The notes: generated from the letters alone by a model not told the origin. 64,000 nucleotides of DNA from Flavobacterium panici (GCF_903819335.1 NZ_CAIJDE010000034.1:248001-312000); one strand, 5' to 3'. Positions 54,093-63,784 are shown, numbered from the stretch's first letter. Numbers and translations: made by a program.

Positions 54093-57000
54093 ATGAAATT
54101 AGCCGAAATATCCATAAAACGTCCGTCGTTGGTAATTGTATTGTTTACAATTCTGACACTTGGTGGATTGTTCAGCTACAGCCAGTTAGGTTATGAGCTG
54201 ATCCCAAAATTTGAACAGAACGTTATTACAATTTCTACTATTTATCCGGGAGCTTCTCCAAGTGAGGTAGAAAATACAGTGACAAAGAAAATTGAAGATG
54301 CGATTGCCTCTTTAGAAAATGTCAAGAAAATCGATTCGAAATCATACGAAAGTTTATCTATTGTTTCGATTACACTGACATCAAATGCAAAAGTCGATTT
54401 CTCTTTAAATGATGCACAGCGTAAAATCAACGCGATTATTAGTGATTTGCCAGAAGATGTTAAAACACCGGCATTAACTAAATTCTCGCTGAGTGATTTA
54501 CCAATTATGACGCTTGGTGCAAACGGAAAAATGGACGAAGCGGAGTTTTATGACTTAATTGACAAAAAAATTGCTCCTATTTTATCTCGTGTACAAGGTG
54601 TTGCTCAGGTAAATATTATTGGTGGTTCTGAGCGTGAAATTCAGGTAAATCTTGACGCTGTAAAAATGCAGGGTTACAACTTATCTGTTCCTCAGGTGCA
54701 ACAAAACATTTTGACTTCGAACTTAGATTTCCCAACAGGAAACATTCAGACTCGTAATCAAAAAATATTAATTCGTTTAGCGGGTAAATATAAAAGTGTT
54801 GAAGAATTAAGAAACCTTGTAGTTTCTTCTCAAAACGGAATCCAAATACGTTTAGGTGAAATCGCCGACGTTCAGGATACACAAAAAATTGCCGAGAAAA
54901 TCTCTCGTGTAGATCAAAAAAGTGCGATTGTTTTACAAATCATCAAACAATCTGATGCTAATGCGGTTGCGGTAAGTGAGCAGTTATTAAAAACAATTGC
55001 ACAGCTTGAAAAAGATTATAAAGTAAATCAGTTAAAACTTGAAGTTGCAAAAGATAGTACCATTTTTACTCTTGAAGCAGCAGATTCTGTAGTACACGAT
55101 TTATTGATTGCGGTAATTCTGGTAGCATTTGTAATGTTGTTCTTCCTTCACAGTATTAGAAACTCATTGATTGTAATGGTTTCGATTCCTGCATCGTTGA
55201 TTGCAACTTTTATCGGGATTTATTTAATGGGATATACATTAAACTTGATGAGTTTATTAGGATTATCTCTGGTAGTAGGTATTCTTGTGGATGACGCGAT
55301 TGTGGTACTGGAGAATATTTACAGGCACATGGAAATGGGTAAAAGCCGAATTCGTGCATCGTATGACGGTACAGCAGAAATTGGTGGAACGGTAACTTCG
55401 ATTACATTAGTAATTGTGGTTGTATTCCTTCCAATCGCGATGAGTTCTGGATTGGTATCTAACATCATTACACAATTCTGTGTTACGGTAATTATCTCAA
55501 CAATGTTGTCACTTTTGGCTTCATTTACAATTATTCCTTGGTTATCTTCTCGTTTCGGAAAATTAGAGCATATTGAAGGAAAGAATTTATTTGGAAGAAT
55601 CATTCTTGGTTTCGAAAGCTATTTAACACGTTTCACTGACTGGGTTTCTCATTTATTGACTTGGTGTTTAGATCATTATATTAAAACTTTTGTTGTCGTA
55701 ATTATATTATTCTTTGCTTCAACAATTGGATTAATGGGTGGAGGTTTCATTGGAGGAGAGTTCTTTGCTTCTTCTGATAGTGGAGAGTTCTTAGTTCAAA
55801 TTGAGATGCCAAAAGATGCTTCGTTAGAGCAAACTAACTTTATGACGCAAAAAGCAGAAGCTTTCTTAAAATCTCAGGAATATGTTCACAGTCAAATTAC
55901 AACAGTAGGACAAACCAGTGAAGGTTTTGGAGCATCGCAAGCTACGGCTTATAAAGCAGAGATTGACGTAAAAATGATCGAACAAAAAGATCGTACAGAT
56001 GATGCGAATGTTTATGCAGCAAAAATCAAACGTAAACTTGAAAAAGTATTAGTTGGAGCAAAAGTAAAAACAGTTCCGGTTGGTATTTTAGGAACTGCAG
56101 AAGATGCTACATTAGGATTAATCGTAACAGGACCTTCAACAGATGCAGCGATGGCTTTTGCTAAAAAAGCGGAAGCTGAATTACGTACAATTCCTGGAAC
56201 AACAGAGATTAAATTAACGGTTGAAGACGGAAACCCGGAGATTAACGTAAAAGTAGACCGTGATAAAATGGCTGCTTTAGGATTAACACTTCAAACAGTT
56301 GGTTTAACCATGCAGACTGCTTTTAGTGGAAATACAGACGGTAAGTACAGAGCTGGTGAATATGAGTACGATATCAACATTAGATATAATGCTTTTGACA
56401 GAAAAAGTATTACCGACGTAAGTAACCTAATTTTTGTAAACTCAGCCGGACAGCAAATTAAATTGTCTCAGTTTGCAGATATTACAGAAGGATCTGGACC
56501 TAGCCAGTTAGAGCGTAGAGATAAATCTGCATCTGTAACTGTAAAAGGACAAAATGTTGGGGTACCATCAGGAACAATCGTGCAGCAATGGCAGGCTAAA
56601 CTTGATAAATTAGATAAGCCAGCCGGAGTAAATTATATTTGGGGAGGTGACCAGGAAAATCAATCTGAAGGATTTGGTACTTTAGGAATCGCTTTACTTG
56701 CCGCTATTATTTTGGTTTACCTTGTAATGGTGAGTTTGTATGACAGTTTCGTTCACCCATTCGTAGTATTATTTGCAATTCCGCTTTCGTTTATAGGAGC
56801 GATGTTAGCACTGGCATTAACAAACAACTCATTAAACATCTTTACCATTTTAGGTATCATCATGTTGATTGGTCTGGTGTGTAAAAATGCGATCATGCTT
56901 GTCGATTATACCAACCAAAGAAGAGCTGCGGGAGAATCAATCAGAACGGCATTAATTCAGGCAAACCACGCTCGTTTACGTCCAATCTTGATGACAACAA

Positions 57001-57269
57001 TTGCGATGGTATTTGGTATGTTCCCAATTGCATTAGCAAAAGGAGCTGGAGCAGAATGGAAAAACGGTTTGGCTTGGGTAATTATCGGAGGATTAATTTC
57101 TTCTTTATTCCTAACGTTGATTGTAGTTCCTGTAATTTATAATATCATGGAGAAAATCATTCATAAATTCTCTAAAGGAGAAAAAATCGATTACGAAGCT
57201 GAAATGGTTGCTGATTATGAGCACACAGAATTAAGCGAGGACGGTTTTAACCCTAAACATACCCATTAA
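54093..57269 (+). CDS. RND-family efflux permease (AcrB/HAE-type)
   Basis: The 1,058-aa protein has twelve transmembrane helices and two large periplasmic loops. It starts IKRPSLVIVLFTILTLGGLFSY; the TM4 proton-relay pair is visible in VVGILVDDAIVVLENIYRH, and the C-terminal half has LIGLVCKNAIMLVDYTNQRR and RLRPILMTTIAMVFGMFPIALAKGAGAEW. Drug or other hydrophobic compound export by proton antiport is expected; substrate is unknown. It ends the TetR-controlled operon, followed by a strong terminator. Confidence 0.95.
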   Translation: MKLAEISIKRPSLVIVLFTILTLGGLFSYSQLGYELIPKFEQNVITISTIYPGASPSEVENTVTKKIEDAIASLENVKKIDSKSYESLSIVSITLTSNAKVDFSLNDAQRKINAIISDLPEDVKTPALTKFSLSDLPIMTLGANGKMDEAEFYDLIDKKIAPILSRVQGVAQVNIIGGSEREIQVNLDAVKMQGYNLSVPQVQQNILTSNLDFPTGNIQTRNQKILIRLAGKYKSVEELRNLVVSSQNGIQIRLGEIADVQDTQKIAEKISRVDQKSAIVLQIIKQSDANAVAVSEQLLKTIAQLEKDYKVNQLKLEVAKDSTIFTLEAADSVVHDLLIAVILVAFVMLFFLHSIRNSLIVMVSIPASLIATFIGIYLMGYTLNLMSLLGLSLVVGILVDDAIVVLENIYRHMEMGKSRIRASYDGTAEIGGTVTSITLVIVVVFLPIAMSSGLVSNIITQFCVTVIISTMLSLLASFTIIPWLSSRFGKLEHIEGKNLFGRIILGFESYLTRFTDWVSHLLTWCLDHYIKTFVVVIILFFASTIGLMGGGFIGGEFFASSDSGEFLVQIEMPKDASLEQTNFMTQKAEAFLKSQEYVHSQITTVGQTSEGFGASQATAYKAEIDVKMIEQKDRTDDANVYAAKIKRKLEKVLVGAKVKTVPVGILGTAEDATLGLIVTGPSTDAAMAFAKKAEAELRTIPGTTEIKLTVEDGNPEINVKVDRDKMAALGLTLQTVGLTMQTAFSGNTDGKYRAGEYEYDINIRYNAFDRKSITDVSNLIFVNSAGQQIKLSQFADITEGSGPSQLERRDKSASVTVKGQNVGVPSGTIVQQWQAKLDKLDKPAGVNYIWGGDQENQSEGFGTLGIALLAAIILVYLVMVSLYDSFVHPFVVLFAIPLSFIGAMLALALTNNSLNIFTILGIIMLIGLVCKNAIMLVDYTNQRRAAGESIRTALIQANHARLRPILMTTIAMVFGMFPIALAKGAGAEWKNGLAWVIIGGLISSLFLTLIVVPVIYNIMEKIIHKFSKGEKIDYEAEMVADYEHTELSEDGFNPKHTH

Positions 57270-57287
57270 TTTTTGATTTAATTTTAG

Positions 57288-57330
57288 ACGAAAAAATCCC
57301 AAATTCCGAAAGGAGTTTGGGATTTTTTAA
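57288..57330 (+). terminator. Terminator of the efflux operon
   Basis: AAAAAATCCCAAATTCC and GGAGTTTGGGATTTTTT pair over 17 bp (one mismatch) around a GAAA tetraloop with a T-run. Confidence 0.9.
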
Positions 57331-57371
57331 TTTTAGATTTATGAGTTTAGATTTTAGATTTTTTTATTCCG

Positions 57372-57413
57372 TTTGGAATTTGGAATTTGGAATTTGGAAT
57401 TTGGAATTTGGAA
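57372..57413. repeat. Six tandem copies of the heptamer TTTGGAA
   Basis: Six exact 7-bp units lie in a row at 57372-57413, ending 7 bp before the retropepsin-like gene's stop codon on the opposite strand. Such a microsatellite is prone to copy-number change but lies outside coding sequence. Confidence 0.95.
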
Positions 57414-57419
57414 TTTTCC

Positions 57420-57857
57420 TTATTTAAGGTACAAATAATGATTATAATAATCAATAATAGCCTTTCCTTGAAGCAAAACATCAGCACCAATAATACCATG
57501 AACAGGCTTAGCTTTATAGGATTGTAAAGCCTCATTTACATGCGAAAGATCAAAAATTACGATAGTGAAACCTTTGTTTTTCCAGCTTCCTAATTGTAAA
57601 GTATTCTGTGAAGATATCTGGGTTAACATTCCCGTTCCGCCCGCTCCGGAAGCTTTTGTTTTAGATTTTTTTGCAGATAATTCAAAACGCTCGATGCTTT
57701 CAAAACCAATGCAGGTATTTGATGCGCCCGTATCTAAAATAAAATTTCCCGAAACGCCGTTTATTTTTGCTTTTATAGAAAGATGCTGTGTTTTTGTAAC
57801 CTTGAATTTTATTTTTTTGTATTTCTCTTTTTTGAGAACCTCGTGAAGATTTTCCAT
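57420..57857 (-). CDS. Retropepsin-like (clan AA) aspartic protease, single domain
   Basis: The 145-aa protein has the catalytic motif FILDTGASNTCIG (Asp42) and the second hydrophobic-hydrophobic-Gly element GIIGADVLL, as in retroviral-type and bacterial one-domain aspartic proteases, which dimerise to form the active site. A Gly-rich stretch ASGAGGTGML could be the flap. No signal peptide is visible, so it may be cytoplasmic. Its start lies 49 bp inside the end of the TPR-CHAT gene, implying coupled translation and a shared process. Substrate is unknown. Confidence 0.8.
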   Translation of the reverse strand: MENLHEVLKKEKYKKIKFKVTKTQHLSIKAKINGVSGNFILDTGASNTCIGFESIERFELSAKKSKTKASGAGGTGMLTQISSQNTLQLGSWKNKGFTIVIFDLSHVNEALQSYKAKPVHGIIGADVLLQGKAIIDYYNHYLYLK

Positions 57858-60469
57858 TTTCGATAGGGATTGAATATCAAAAATAAACCAATTACAATCA
57901 AAAAGCTAATTACATAATAGATATAATTTCCGGATTTTTCTTCTGCCGAAATCGAGCCATAATACACAAATGAACTCCAATAATAAGGTGATTTCTTAGC
58001 ATTAGGAATTGATTTATCGTTTAAATATTCTAATTTGGCGTTTGAATTCGCCTCAAAATAAGAAACATCATTTTTGATATTTTTATAAAAATCAGACATA
58101 AAAACCGAAGTCGTAAAATCGTTTACTTTCCATAATGAAAACAATAAATTCTGCGCGCCCGCAAACTGAAAACCTCTCGCAATACTCATCGCACCTTCGG
58201 CTTTATATAATTTCGCAATTCCGGTTTCGCAGGCACTTAAAACCACTAAATCAGGATTTATATGCAGATTATACAATTCAGAATATAAGATTTCCTGATC
58301 GTAAAATTTAATACTTGCCGGAGTTTCAATATCGCCCGATGACGCGTGTGTACTCAAATGCAAAACAGAATAATGGGAAGCATTATTTTTAAAATTAGAA
58401 AAACTCGCACTCGAATTTTCTAAATATTTGCCGCTAAAATTACTCCGAATCGATTCTAATTCTTTCTTAGAATAACTCAATTCAAAAGCCGTCTTTTCGA
58501 AAACCGGAAAAACTCCTAAAACCGTTTTCTCTGATTTTGAAACAGGTCTTGAATTCAGATAAATATTGGCTGAGGTATTATAAGCAATCCTGAAATCGTT
58601 CAATAAATAATGCATTTTAGCAAAATTCGTTGTTTTTGATTCCTGAGTAATTAATGCTTCAAAAGGAAGGAAATTTAAAATTCCGTCAGGAACAATTATT
58701 AGATTTTGATAAACCGAATTAGTTGGCAGGCTTAATAAATCGTAAGCCGCTTTTCCAGAACGATTATATCCTGTAATATCGTTTGTAATTGAACTGGCGT
58801 CATTAAAATAATTTATAAAAAAAAGAATATTCACTATTTTTCCATCTCCAATAGGAACTTGATTTAATGAAATTCGATTGTGTTGTAAAGTAAAATAATA
58901 CAATTTTTCAGAACCCATAAAATAATAAACCATCATCGCTTTATCATTTTCTAATTTTGAAAACATAGCTTTTAAATCGCAATTCTCCGAAAGATAATTT
59001 TGATTTTCAGACTGAATTTTTTTCAGCGAAAGCATCAATTCATTTTGCTTTTTTATAAGATTATTTATTTCTGAAATATCCGCTAAATCTCCTTTTTGCT
59101 GTTCTTTTAAAATCGCATTATTTAGATTTTGAAGTTTTTGTAAAAGTTGTTTTTCTTCCGCGGATGCGTTTTTAATATTCGAACGATAACGTTGCAAAAT
59201 TCCCGATTTTGTTCTTTCAGATAATTGAAAAGCTTCTTCCAGATATTGAACTTTTCTTTCCGTTTCATATAAATTACTGTAAATCGAAATACATTTTTCG
59301 GTACGATTACGAGATCGTAATTGAGAGATGATTTTTGAGTTTTCATAAATCAATGAATTCATCAATAAATCTTCAATATAAAAAGAAAGGTCAAAAGCCT
59401 TTAAAGCTTTTTTAGGCTGCTTCAACTGCAGAATTTCTGCTTGCAAATCAATTGCGTCGATTAAAACGGTTTCGGCATACAATTGGTTTTGATTTGGAAG
59501 AATATCTTCAGAATTGAAATTTGGAATCAGGATTTTAAAAACATCAGAAATCTGCTTTGTACTTTCATCATATTTTCTTTCATCAAAAAGCAGCAACGCT
59601 TTTTCATAATACAATTTTGCCAATTTTCTAGGTTGCTGATTTTTTGTTTGCAGAAGAAGTTTTTCGGCTTTGTCTAAATAAGATTTTGCTTCTTTGAAAT
59701 TATATCCTTTACGATTAAATGTGGCAAGACTTCTATAAGAATTTGATAAAGTTTCTGATTGACCTTTTTCATTTTCAAGGTATTTTACTGCTGACTTAAA
59801 TGCGTTTTCAGTTTTTTTATATGTTTCAGGAATCAATAAATTTCCTCCAGAACTTAGTAAATAATTATTCCCCAAATTATTCCATAAAATTCCCTTTTGC
59901 AAATTGGATAATTTTTCCGTTTTTAAAGTGTTTTCTAAAAGTTCAATGGCCAAAGAAATTTTCCCCGAACTTTGATAAACATTAGATAAATTCAGAATCG
60001 CAGCAAATTTTTGCTTTTGCGCATCAGGATAATTTTTAGAAGTATTTACAATAAAAAAGTATTGTTTAATAGTATTTTCGGCACTATCATAATCGCCCAA
60101 AACCGTATATAAATTCCCCAAAGGTTTTAAGCAGAATTCAATAATATCGTAATTGCTGAGTTTCTGTTTTTGATAAATCTGCCAGGCTTTTTCGTAACTT
60201 GAAATCGCATTTTGTGTCTGCCCAAATTGATTTTCATAATACGCTTTATTGCAGTTTAAAACCACAATTGCCAATAATTCGTCTTTTGTTTTAGATTTAG
60301 GATTTCTCCAAAAATCAGCTTCTGCAGCGTTTAAATTTTGTAACGCTTTCGCGGAAGGATGAGCAACAAAACTATCAACAGCATTATATATTTTATCTTC
60401 CTGATTCTGCCCAAAAACATTCAGAGTTAGGAAAAGAAAGATTAAACCATATAAGTTATATAAGTTCAT
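57809..60469 (-). CDS. Membrane-anchored TPR-CHAT (caspase-like) protease
   Basis: The 886-aa protein starts with a signal peptide (MNLYNLYGLIFLFLTLNVFGQ), followed by TPR-type helix pairs to about residue 450 and a coiled-coil segment. A CHAT domain occupies about 600-845. The caspase-like dyad is intact: His708 in LHLSTHAS and Cys747 in LSACETG, followed by the typical GFQFAGAQNLLFSLWKVND. One transmembrane helix (YVISFLIVIGLFLIFNPY) near the C-terminus leaves a basic tail, so the protease domain should face the periplasm. TPR-CHAT proteins act as proteases released by partner signals in several defence and signalling systems. The substrate here may be a neighbouring protein, but this is unproven. 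Confidence 0.87.
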   Translation of the reverse strand: MNLYNLYGLIFLFLTLNVFGQNQEDKIYNAVDSFVAHPSAKALQNLNAAEADFWRNPKSKTKDELLAIVVLNCNKAYYENQFGQTQNAISSYEKAWQIYQKQKLSNYDIIEFCLKPLGNLYTVLGDYDSAENTIKQYFFIVNTSKNYPDAQKQKFAAILNLSNVYQSSGKISLAIELLENTLKTEKLSNLQKGILWNNLGNNYLLSSGGNLLIPETYKKTENAFKSAVKYLENEKGQSETLSNSYRSLATFNRKGYNFKEAKSYLDKAEKLLLQTKNQQPRKLAKLYYEKALLLFDERKYDESTKQISDVFKILIPNFNSEDILPNQNQLYAETVLIDAIDLQAEILQLKQPKKALKAFDLSFYIEDLLMNSLIYENSKIISQLRSRNRTEKCISIYSNLYETERKVQYLEEAFQLSERTKSGILQRYRSNIKNASAEEKQLLQKLQNLNNAILKEQQKGDLADISEINNLIKKQNELMLSLKKIQSENQNYLSENCDLKAMFSKLENDKAMMVYYFMGSEKLYYFTLQHNRISLNQVPIGDGKIVNILFFINYFNDASSITNDITGYNRSGKAAYDLLSLPTNSVYQNLIIVPDGILNFLPFEALITQESKTTNFAKMHYLLNDFRIAYNTSANIYLNSRPVSKSEKTVLGVFPVFEKTAFELSYSKKELESIRSNFSGKYLENSSASFSNFKNNASHYSVLHLSTHASSGDIETPASIKFYDQEILYSELYNLHINPDLVVLSACETGIAKLYKAEGAMSIARGFQFAGAQNLLFSLWKVNDFTTSVFMSDFYKNIKNDVSYFEANSNAKLEYLNDKSIPNAKKSPYYWSSFVYYGSISAEEKSGNYIYYVISFLIVIGLFLIFNPYRKWKIFTRFSKKRNTKK

Positions 60470-60544
60470 ATTAATTTGTTGTGGATAGTTTTTAAGTTAA
60501 ACTTTATAAGTGATATAAGTTCGTATTGAAGTTGTTTCTATTAA

Positions 60545-60609
60545 TGTCACCCTGAGCGAAGTCGAAGACCTTTTTCGTTATAAAGCCTTCGACTTCGCTC
60601 AGGATGACA
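60545..60609. repeat. CTTCGACTTCGCTCAGGATGAC inverted-repeat element, copy 2
   Basis: Arms 60545-60567 and 60587-60609 are reverse complements with one mismatch in 23 bp. Same family as 48791-48861. It lies in the 273-bp gap between the PKD and CHAT genes. Confidence 0.9.
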
Positions 60610-60630
60610 TTGGTGTTTCAATTTTTTTTT

Positions 60631-60690
60631 GCCACGAATTTCCACTAATTATTTCAGCATTGATTCGTGAAAATTAGTGCAATTTGTGGC
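60631..60690. repeat. GCCACGAATT...GTGGC inverted-repeat element, copy 3
   Basis: Begins GCCACGAATTTCCACTAATT and ends AATTAGTG...AATTTGTGGC. Same family as 29487-29546 and 48937-49035. Downstream words TTCTTCGTGTATCTCTGTG suggest further degenerate repeat sequence. Confidence 0.75.
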
Positions 60691-60742
60691 AAACTTCTTC
60701 GTGTATCTCTGTGCATCCTTTGTGTGTCTTTGTGGAATAACC

Positions 60743-62695
60743 TTAAAACTTCCATATTCCATAAACCTGAAAGTAATTAAAATTCTGTTCAAAATTAATT
60801 ACGTAACGTGCGCCCAAACTCGGACCAATTCTCGCGAAACCTGCCGTTAAATCAAATAAAAGCCCCGTTTTAATATCAGTAAAAGAAGTTTTCATATTGT
60901 TGGTTTCTGTTTTTGTGCCAATTAAAAAACTTTCCTTATCGCCTTCATAAGTATCAATGGTTAAATTCTGATTTTGTTCTTGCGAGACATTTATATTCGC
61001 CTGAATTCCGGCACCAATTCCGATATAATTATTAATGTTGTACCGAATCAAAACAGGAACTTCCCAATTAATATTTTTATTTTCGGTTGCTGTAGTTGTG
61101 CGTATCAATTGTCTTACGCCGTTTGCATTCGTATTTATTTGATCAACAACCGTAACCGCACTGTTATATTGGTTTAATGCATTTACCCATTCAACCTGCC
61201 AGTAAAAACGATACGATTTAAAAGGCGAAATTGTCGCGCCCAAAAAATAACTTGTCGATTTATCTAAATCTGGATAAAAGTTGTAACCCGCTTTTACGCC
61301 AATTGAAATTCCAGGAAGGAATCGGGTAGTGGCATAATTGGTAATAATAGGTTCATTTTTATCGAAAATAATCGAAGTTCGGCTTTTGGTTTTTACCTTA
61401 TGAAAGTCTTCTCCAAACTTCATCGAATATTTTACAAAACCTTTTGTGCTGTCTTTTTCGTGAACATTTTTTTGTTCCGTTCCCGGAAGATAAATATTCT
61501 TAAACGTAAAAATAATTTGCTTTTGTTTGATAATCGTATCGAGACAGCTCACGGTTGGTTCTTCGCCTTTTGGACAAATCGGACATTCGGGATACATGCT
61601 TTCGATCTGGAAAGTTTTCTTGTCAAACATATCCGGAATATCGGTTTCTAAACGAATTTTTCTCGCCGGACCTTCACCGTTATTTTGAAAACGGGTTTTA
61701 AAATTTACCCTTTTAAAACGCACTAATCTGTAATTCATAAAACTTCCGTTGGAACCCATTTTATTGGGATCGTGTGACGTTACGATTTCCATTTCCAGAT
61801 TTTTAATCTTATGGTTTTTATAACTACGATTCGGAACAAAAATACCACGCATCGTAACCGTTGCGCTCGTATCTTTTATCATTTCGGGCGTTGTTTTAAA
61901 CGTATAAAAAACATTACGTGTTTCTCCCGGATTGGCATCATCAAATTCTAAAACCGAAACATTATGATACGTTTTATGAGCGTCTAAAAGCGAAGCATCA
62001 AGATCTTCTTCTGTAGTTGTATTTCGGTATTTTTTAAGTTTGAAACTATTTTCGGCGGAAGCCACAAAATTATTCGAATCGTCAAGATCATTTACAGAAG
62101 CAACTAAGTTTTCTTTTATTTCACGTTCGTTTGCATACGTTCTAAAATCACTTAATTCGAAGTTATTATGTTTGAATTGCTTTTCATTATAAAATAAATA
62201 AAGCTTTCCGCTGGAAACATAATTCTCTAAGTTTTGATAACTTACTACGACTACCATTTCCTGCTCCGGAATTGGATCACAATTTTTGAGAATCGCAAAA
62301 CCATTTTGATCAGCAATAGAAGCAATGTCTTTATAATTAGTATCTGTAATATCATTTACAGCCACTTTTTTCGGGCGTGTTGCAGGAGGTTTTCCGTTGT
62401 CGTAATTGTTGGTTACGGCAAGCCTTGTTGTATAAGTTCCTTTGTTCTTATAGACATGTTTTGGCTCTGCTTCTTTACTATAATGTCCGTCGCCGAGTTC
62501 CCATAAATAAGAATAACTTGGCTTTGGCGCACCTGCAATTGGAATCAACGGCGGTGTTTCGGGTTTAAAAGAAACGGCATTTCCGTTTTGGATAAATCCA
62601 ATATTGGCTCTTCGGGTTATGGTGTCTTTTACTTTGGTTTGTCCTATTGAGAAAATTGAAAATAGAATAAAGAAAATAGACAGTTGTGGTTTCAT
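60743..62695 (-). CDS. PKD-domain protein with C-terminal outer-membrane beta-barrel
   Basis: The 650-aa protein has a signal peptide (1-18), a PKD domain at about 40-110 (PSYSYLWELGDGHYSKEAEPKHVYKNKGTYTTRLAVTN), a long central beta-rich part with a cysteine cluster (CPICPKGEEPTVSC), and a C-terminal region from about 460 with outer-membrane strand pattern (GISIGVKAGYNFYPDL...GIGAGIQANINV...FARIGPSLGARY) ending YFQVYGIWKF. It is probably an outer-membrane protein displaying the PKD part. It lies between the lipoprotein and CHAT genes on one strand. No enzymatic motif was seen. Confidence 0.75.
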   Translation of the reverse strand: MKPQLSIFFILFSIFSIGQTKVKDTITRRANIGFIQNGNAVSFKPETPPLIPIAGAPKPSYSYLWELGDGHYSKEAEPKHVYKNKGTYTTRLAVTNNYDNGKPPATRPKKVAVNDITDTNYKDIASIADQNGFAILKNCDPIPEQEMVVVVSYQNLENYVSSGKLYLFYNEKQFKHNNFELSDFRTYANEREIKENLVASVNDLDDSNNFVASAENSFKLKKYRNTTTEEDLDASLLDAHKTYHNVSVLEFDDANPGETRNVFYTFKTTPEMIKDTSATVTMRGIFVPNRSYKNHKIKNLEMEIVTSHDPNKMGSNGSFMNYRLVRFKRVNFKTRFQNNGEGPARKIRLETDIPDMFDKKTFQIESMYPECPICPKGEEPTVSCLDTIIKQKQIIFTFKNIYLPGTEQKNVHEKDSTKGFVKYSMKFGEDFHKVKTKSRTSIIFDKNEPIITNYATTRFLPGISIGVKAGYNFYPDLDKSTSYFLGATISPFKSYRFYWQVEWVNALNQYNSAVTVVDQINTNANGVRQLIRTTTATENKNINWEVPVLIRYNINNYIGIGAGIQANINVSQEQNQNLTIDTYEGDKESFLIGTKTETNNMKTSFTDIKTGLLFDLTAGFARIGPSLGARYVINFEQNFNYFQVYGIWKF

Positions 62696-62754
62696 AACTA
62701 GACAGTTTTTAGTCTTAAAATCATCAGAATCAATTTTAAAACAGGATTAAATGT

Positions 62755-62786
62755 AAAAAAAAGTGATGAGCAAATCATCACTTTCT
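62755..62786 (-). terminator. Terminator after the lipoprotein gene
   Basis: AAAGTGATGA pairs perfectly with TCATCACTTT around GCAAA, followed on the minus strand by a T-run. It would separate much of the lipoprotein transcript from the PKD gene downstream. Confidence 0.8.
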
Positions 62787-62806
62787 CTTAAAAAAGCATT
62801 TATAAG

Positions 62807-63784
62807 TTACTGTATGGCATTAATTGCAGCAACAAGTTGAGCTTCGGTACCGACTGTTGTTTCGGCTAGTGTAAAGGTGTAAACAGCATTTGCAGTTGTT
62901 GTCACTCCTTTTATGGCATATCTCCAGTTTCCATTATCTTCTGTTGCGAAAATAATGTGACAAGCAAGACCAATAGGAATTTGTCCGTAGTGTTCGCTGA
63001 ACAATCCTTCGGCAGTATACGTATCCAGTTTTGCAAGAGCATTTGTACCTTCACCATCATAAGAAAGATATACAGCACTGTTTGTATTGTTGTATCCGTC
63101 TGGAACATCAACTAAAATAGTGGTTTTAGGTCTTGGATCACTGTAAAAACGGTCAACATTTGTCCATCCAAAGTTTCCAAAAGTTACATAATAACTGTTT
63201 CCTTCGCCCTGAACGCCGCCTTTTCCGTCAGCGCCTCTCGCATCTTTCCAGGCTAAATCACCGTCTTCTTCAATTACACCAGTCCACAATGTCATGGCAT
63301 TGTCATAACCGTCAGTCAGCGCAGTTGGAACCACTAAACTCAAATAACAAGAAGTTTGTAATTCAACACCGCCTTGAGTTGCTTTAATAAAGAATTCTCC
63401 GCCCGAAATTAAAAGGTTTTTCTTTCCGTCTGGCGTAATTCCCATTGTTGGTTTGTTGGTAACCAGCATGTTTCCTTTATCAAAAAGTTCGATATATTCG
63501 ATCTTAACTTCTCCAGTTACAGGATTTCCGTTTTTAGTAAGGCAGTTTCCGTTGATATGTAATTTTACACCTTTTGCAGACGTAAGTGTTACCATACCAT
63601 CTCCGGCCGTAATTGTAAAGTTTTGTGTATTTCTTTTTACTCCTTTTTCGCTGATACTTTTAAAAGCTGCTGATGTTGGAGGCAAAATAACGTTGCCTGT
63701 ATCATCGCCATCGTTGGTGTCGCAGCTTACAAAAGAAACTAATAATAGAAATAAAAGTCCGATAGTTTTAAAATTTGTGTTCAT
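62807..63784 (-). CDS. Putative surface lipoprotein of unknown function
   Basis: The 325-aa protein starts with a lipoprotein signal (FLLLVSFVSC, Cys21) followed by an acidic DTNDGDD stretch of the sort linked to surface export of lipoproteins in this phylum. The mature part is beta-rich: an early GDGMVTLTSAKGVKLHINGNCLTKNGNPVTGEVKIEYIELFDKGNMLVTNKPTMG segment resembles a carboxypeptidase-regulatory-like fold. No enzyme motif was seen. It is the first gene of the minus-strand envelope group and has an odd direct repeat upstream. Confidence 0.7.
   Translation of the reverse strand: MNTNFKTIGLLFLLLVSFVSCDTNDGDDTGNVILPPTSAAFKSISEKGVKRNTQNFTITAGDGMVTLTSAKGVKLHINGNCLTKNGNPVTGEVKIEYIELFDKGNMLVTNKPTMGITPDGKKNLLISGGEFFIKATQGGVELQTSCYLSLVVPTALTDGYDNAMTLWTGVIEEDGDLAWKDARGADGKGGVQGEGNSYYVTFGNFGWTNVDRFYSDPRPKTTILVDVPDGYNNTNSAVYLSYDGEGTNALAKLDTYTAEGLFSEHYGQIPIGLACHIIFATEDNGNWRYAIKGVTTTANAVYTFTLAETTVGTEAQLVAAINAIQ

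Noticed and set aside
57372..57413. CRISPR-like regular repeat
   Set aside because: Units are 7 bp and directly joined with no spacers; no cas genes in the window.
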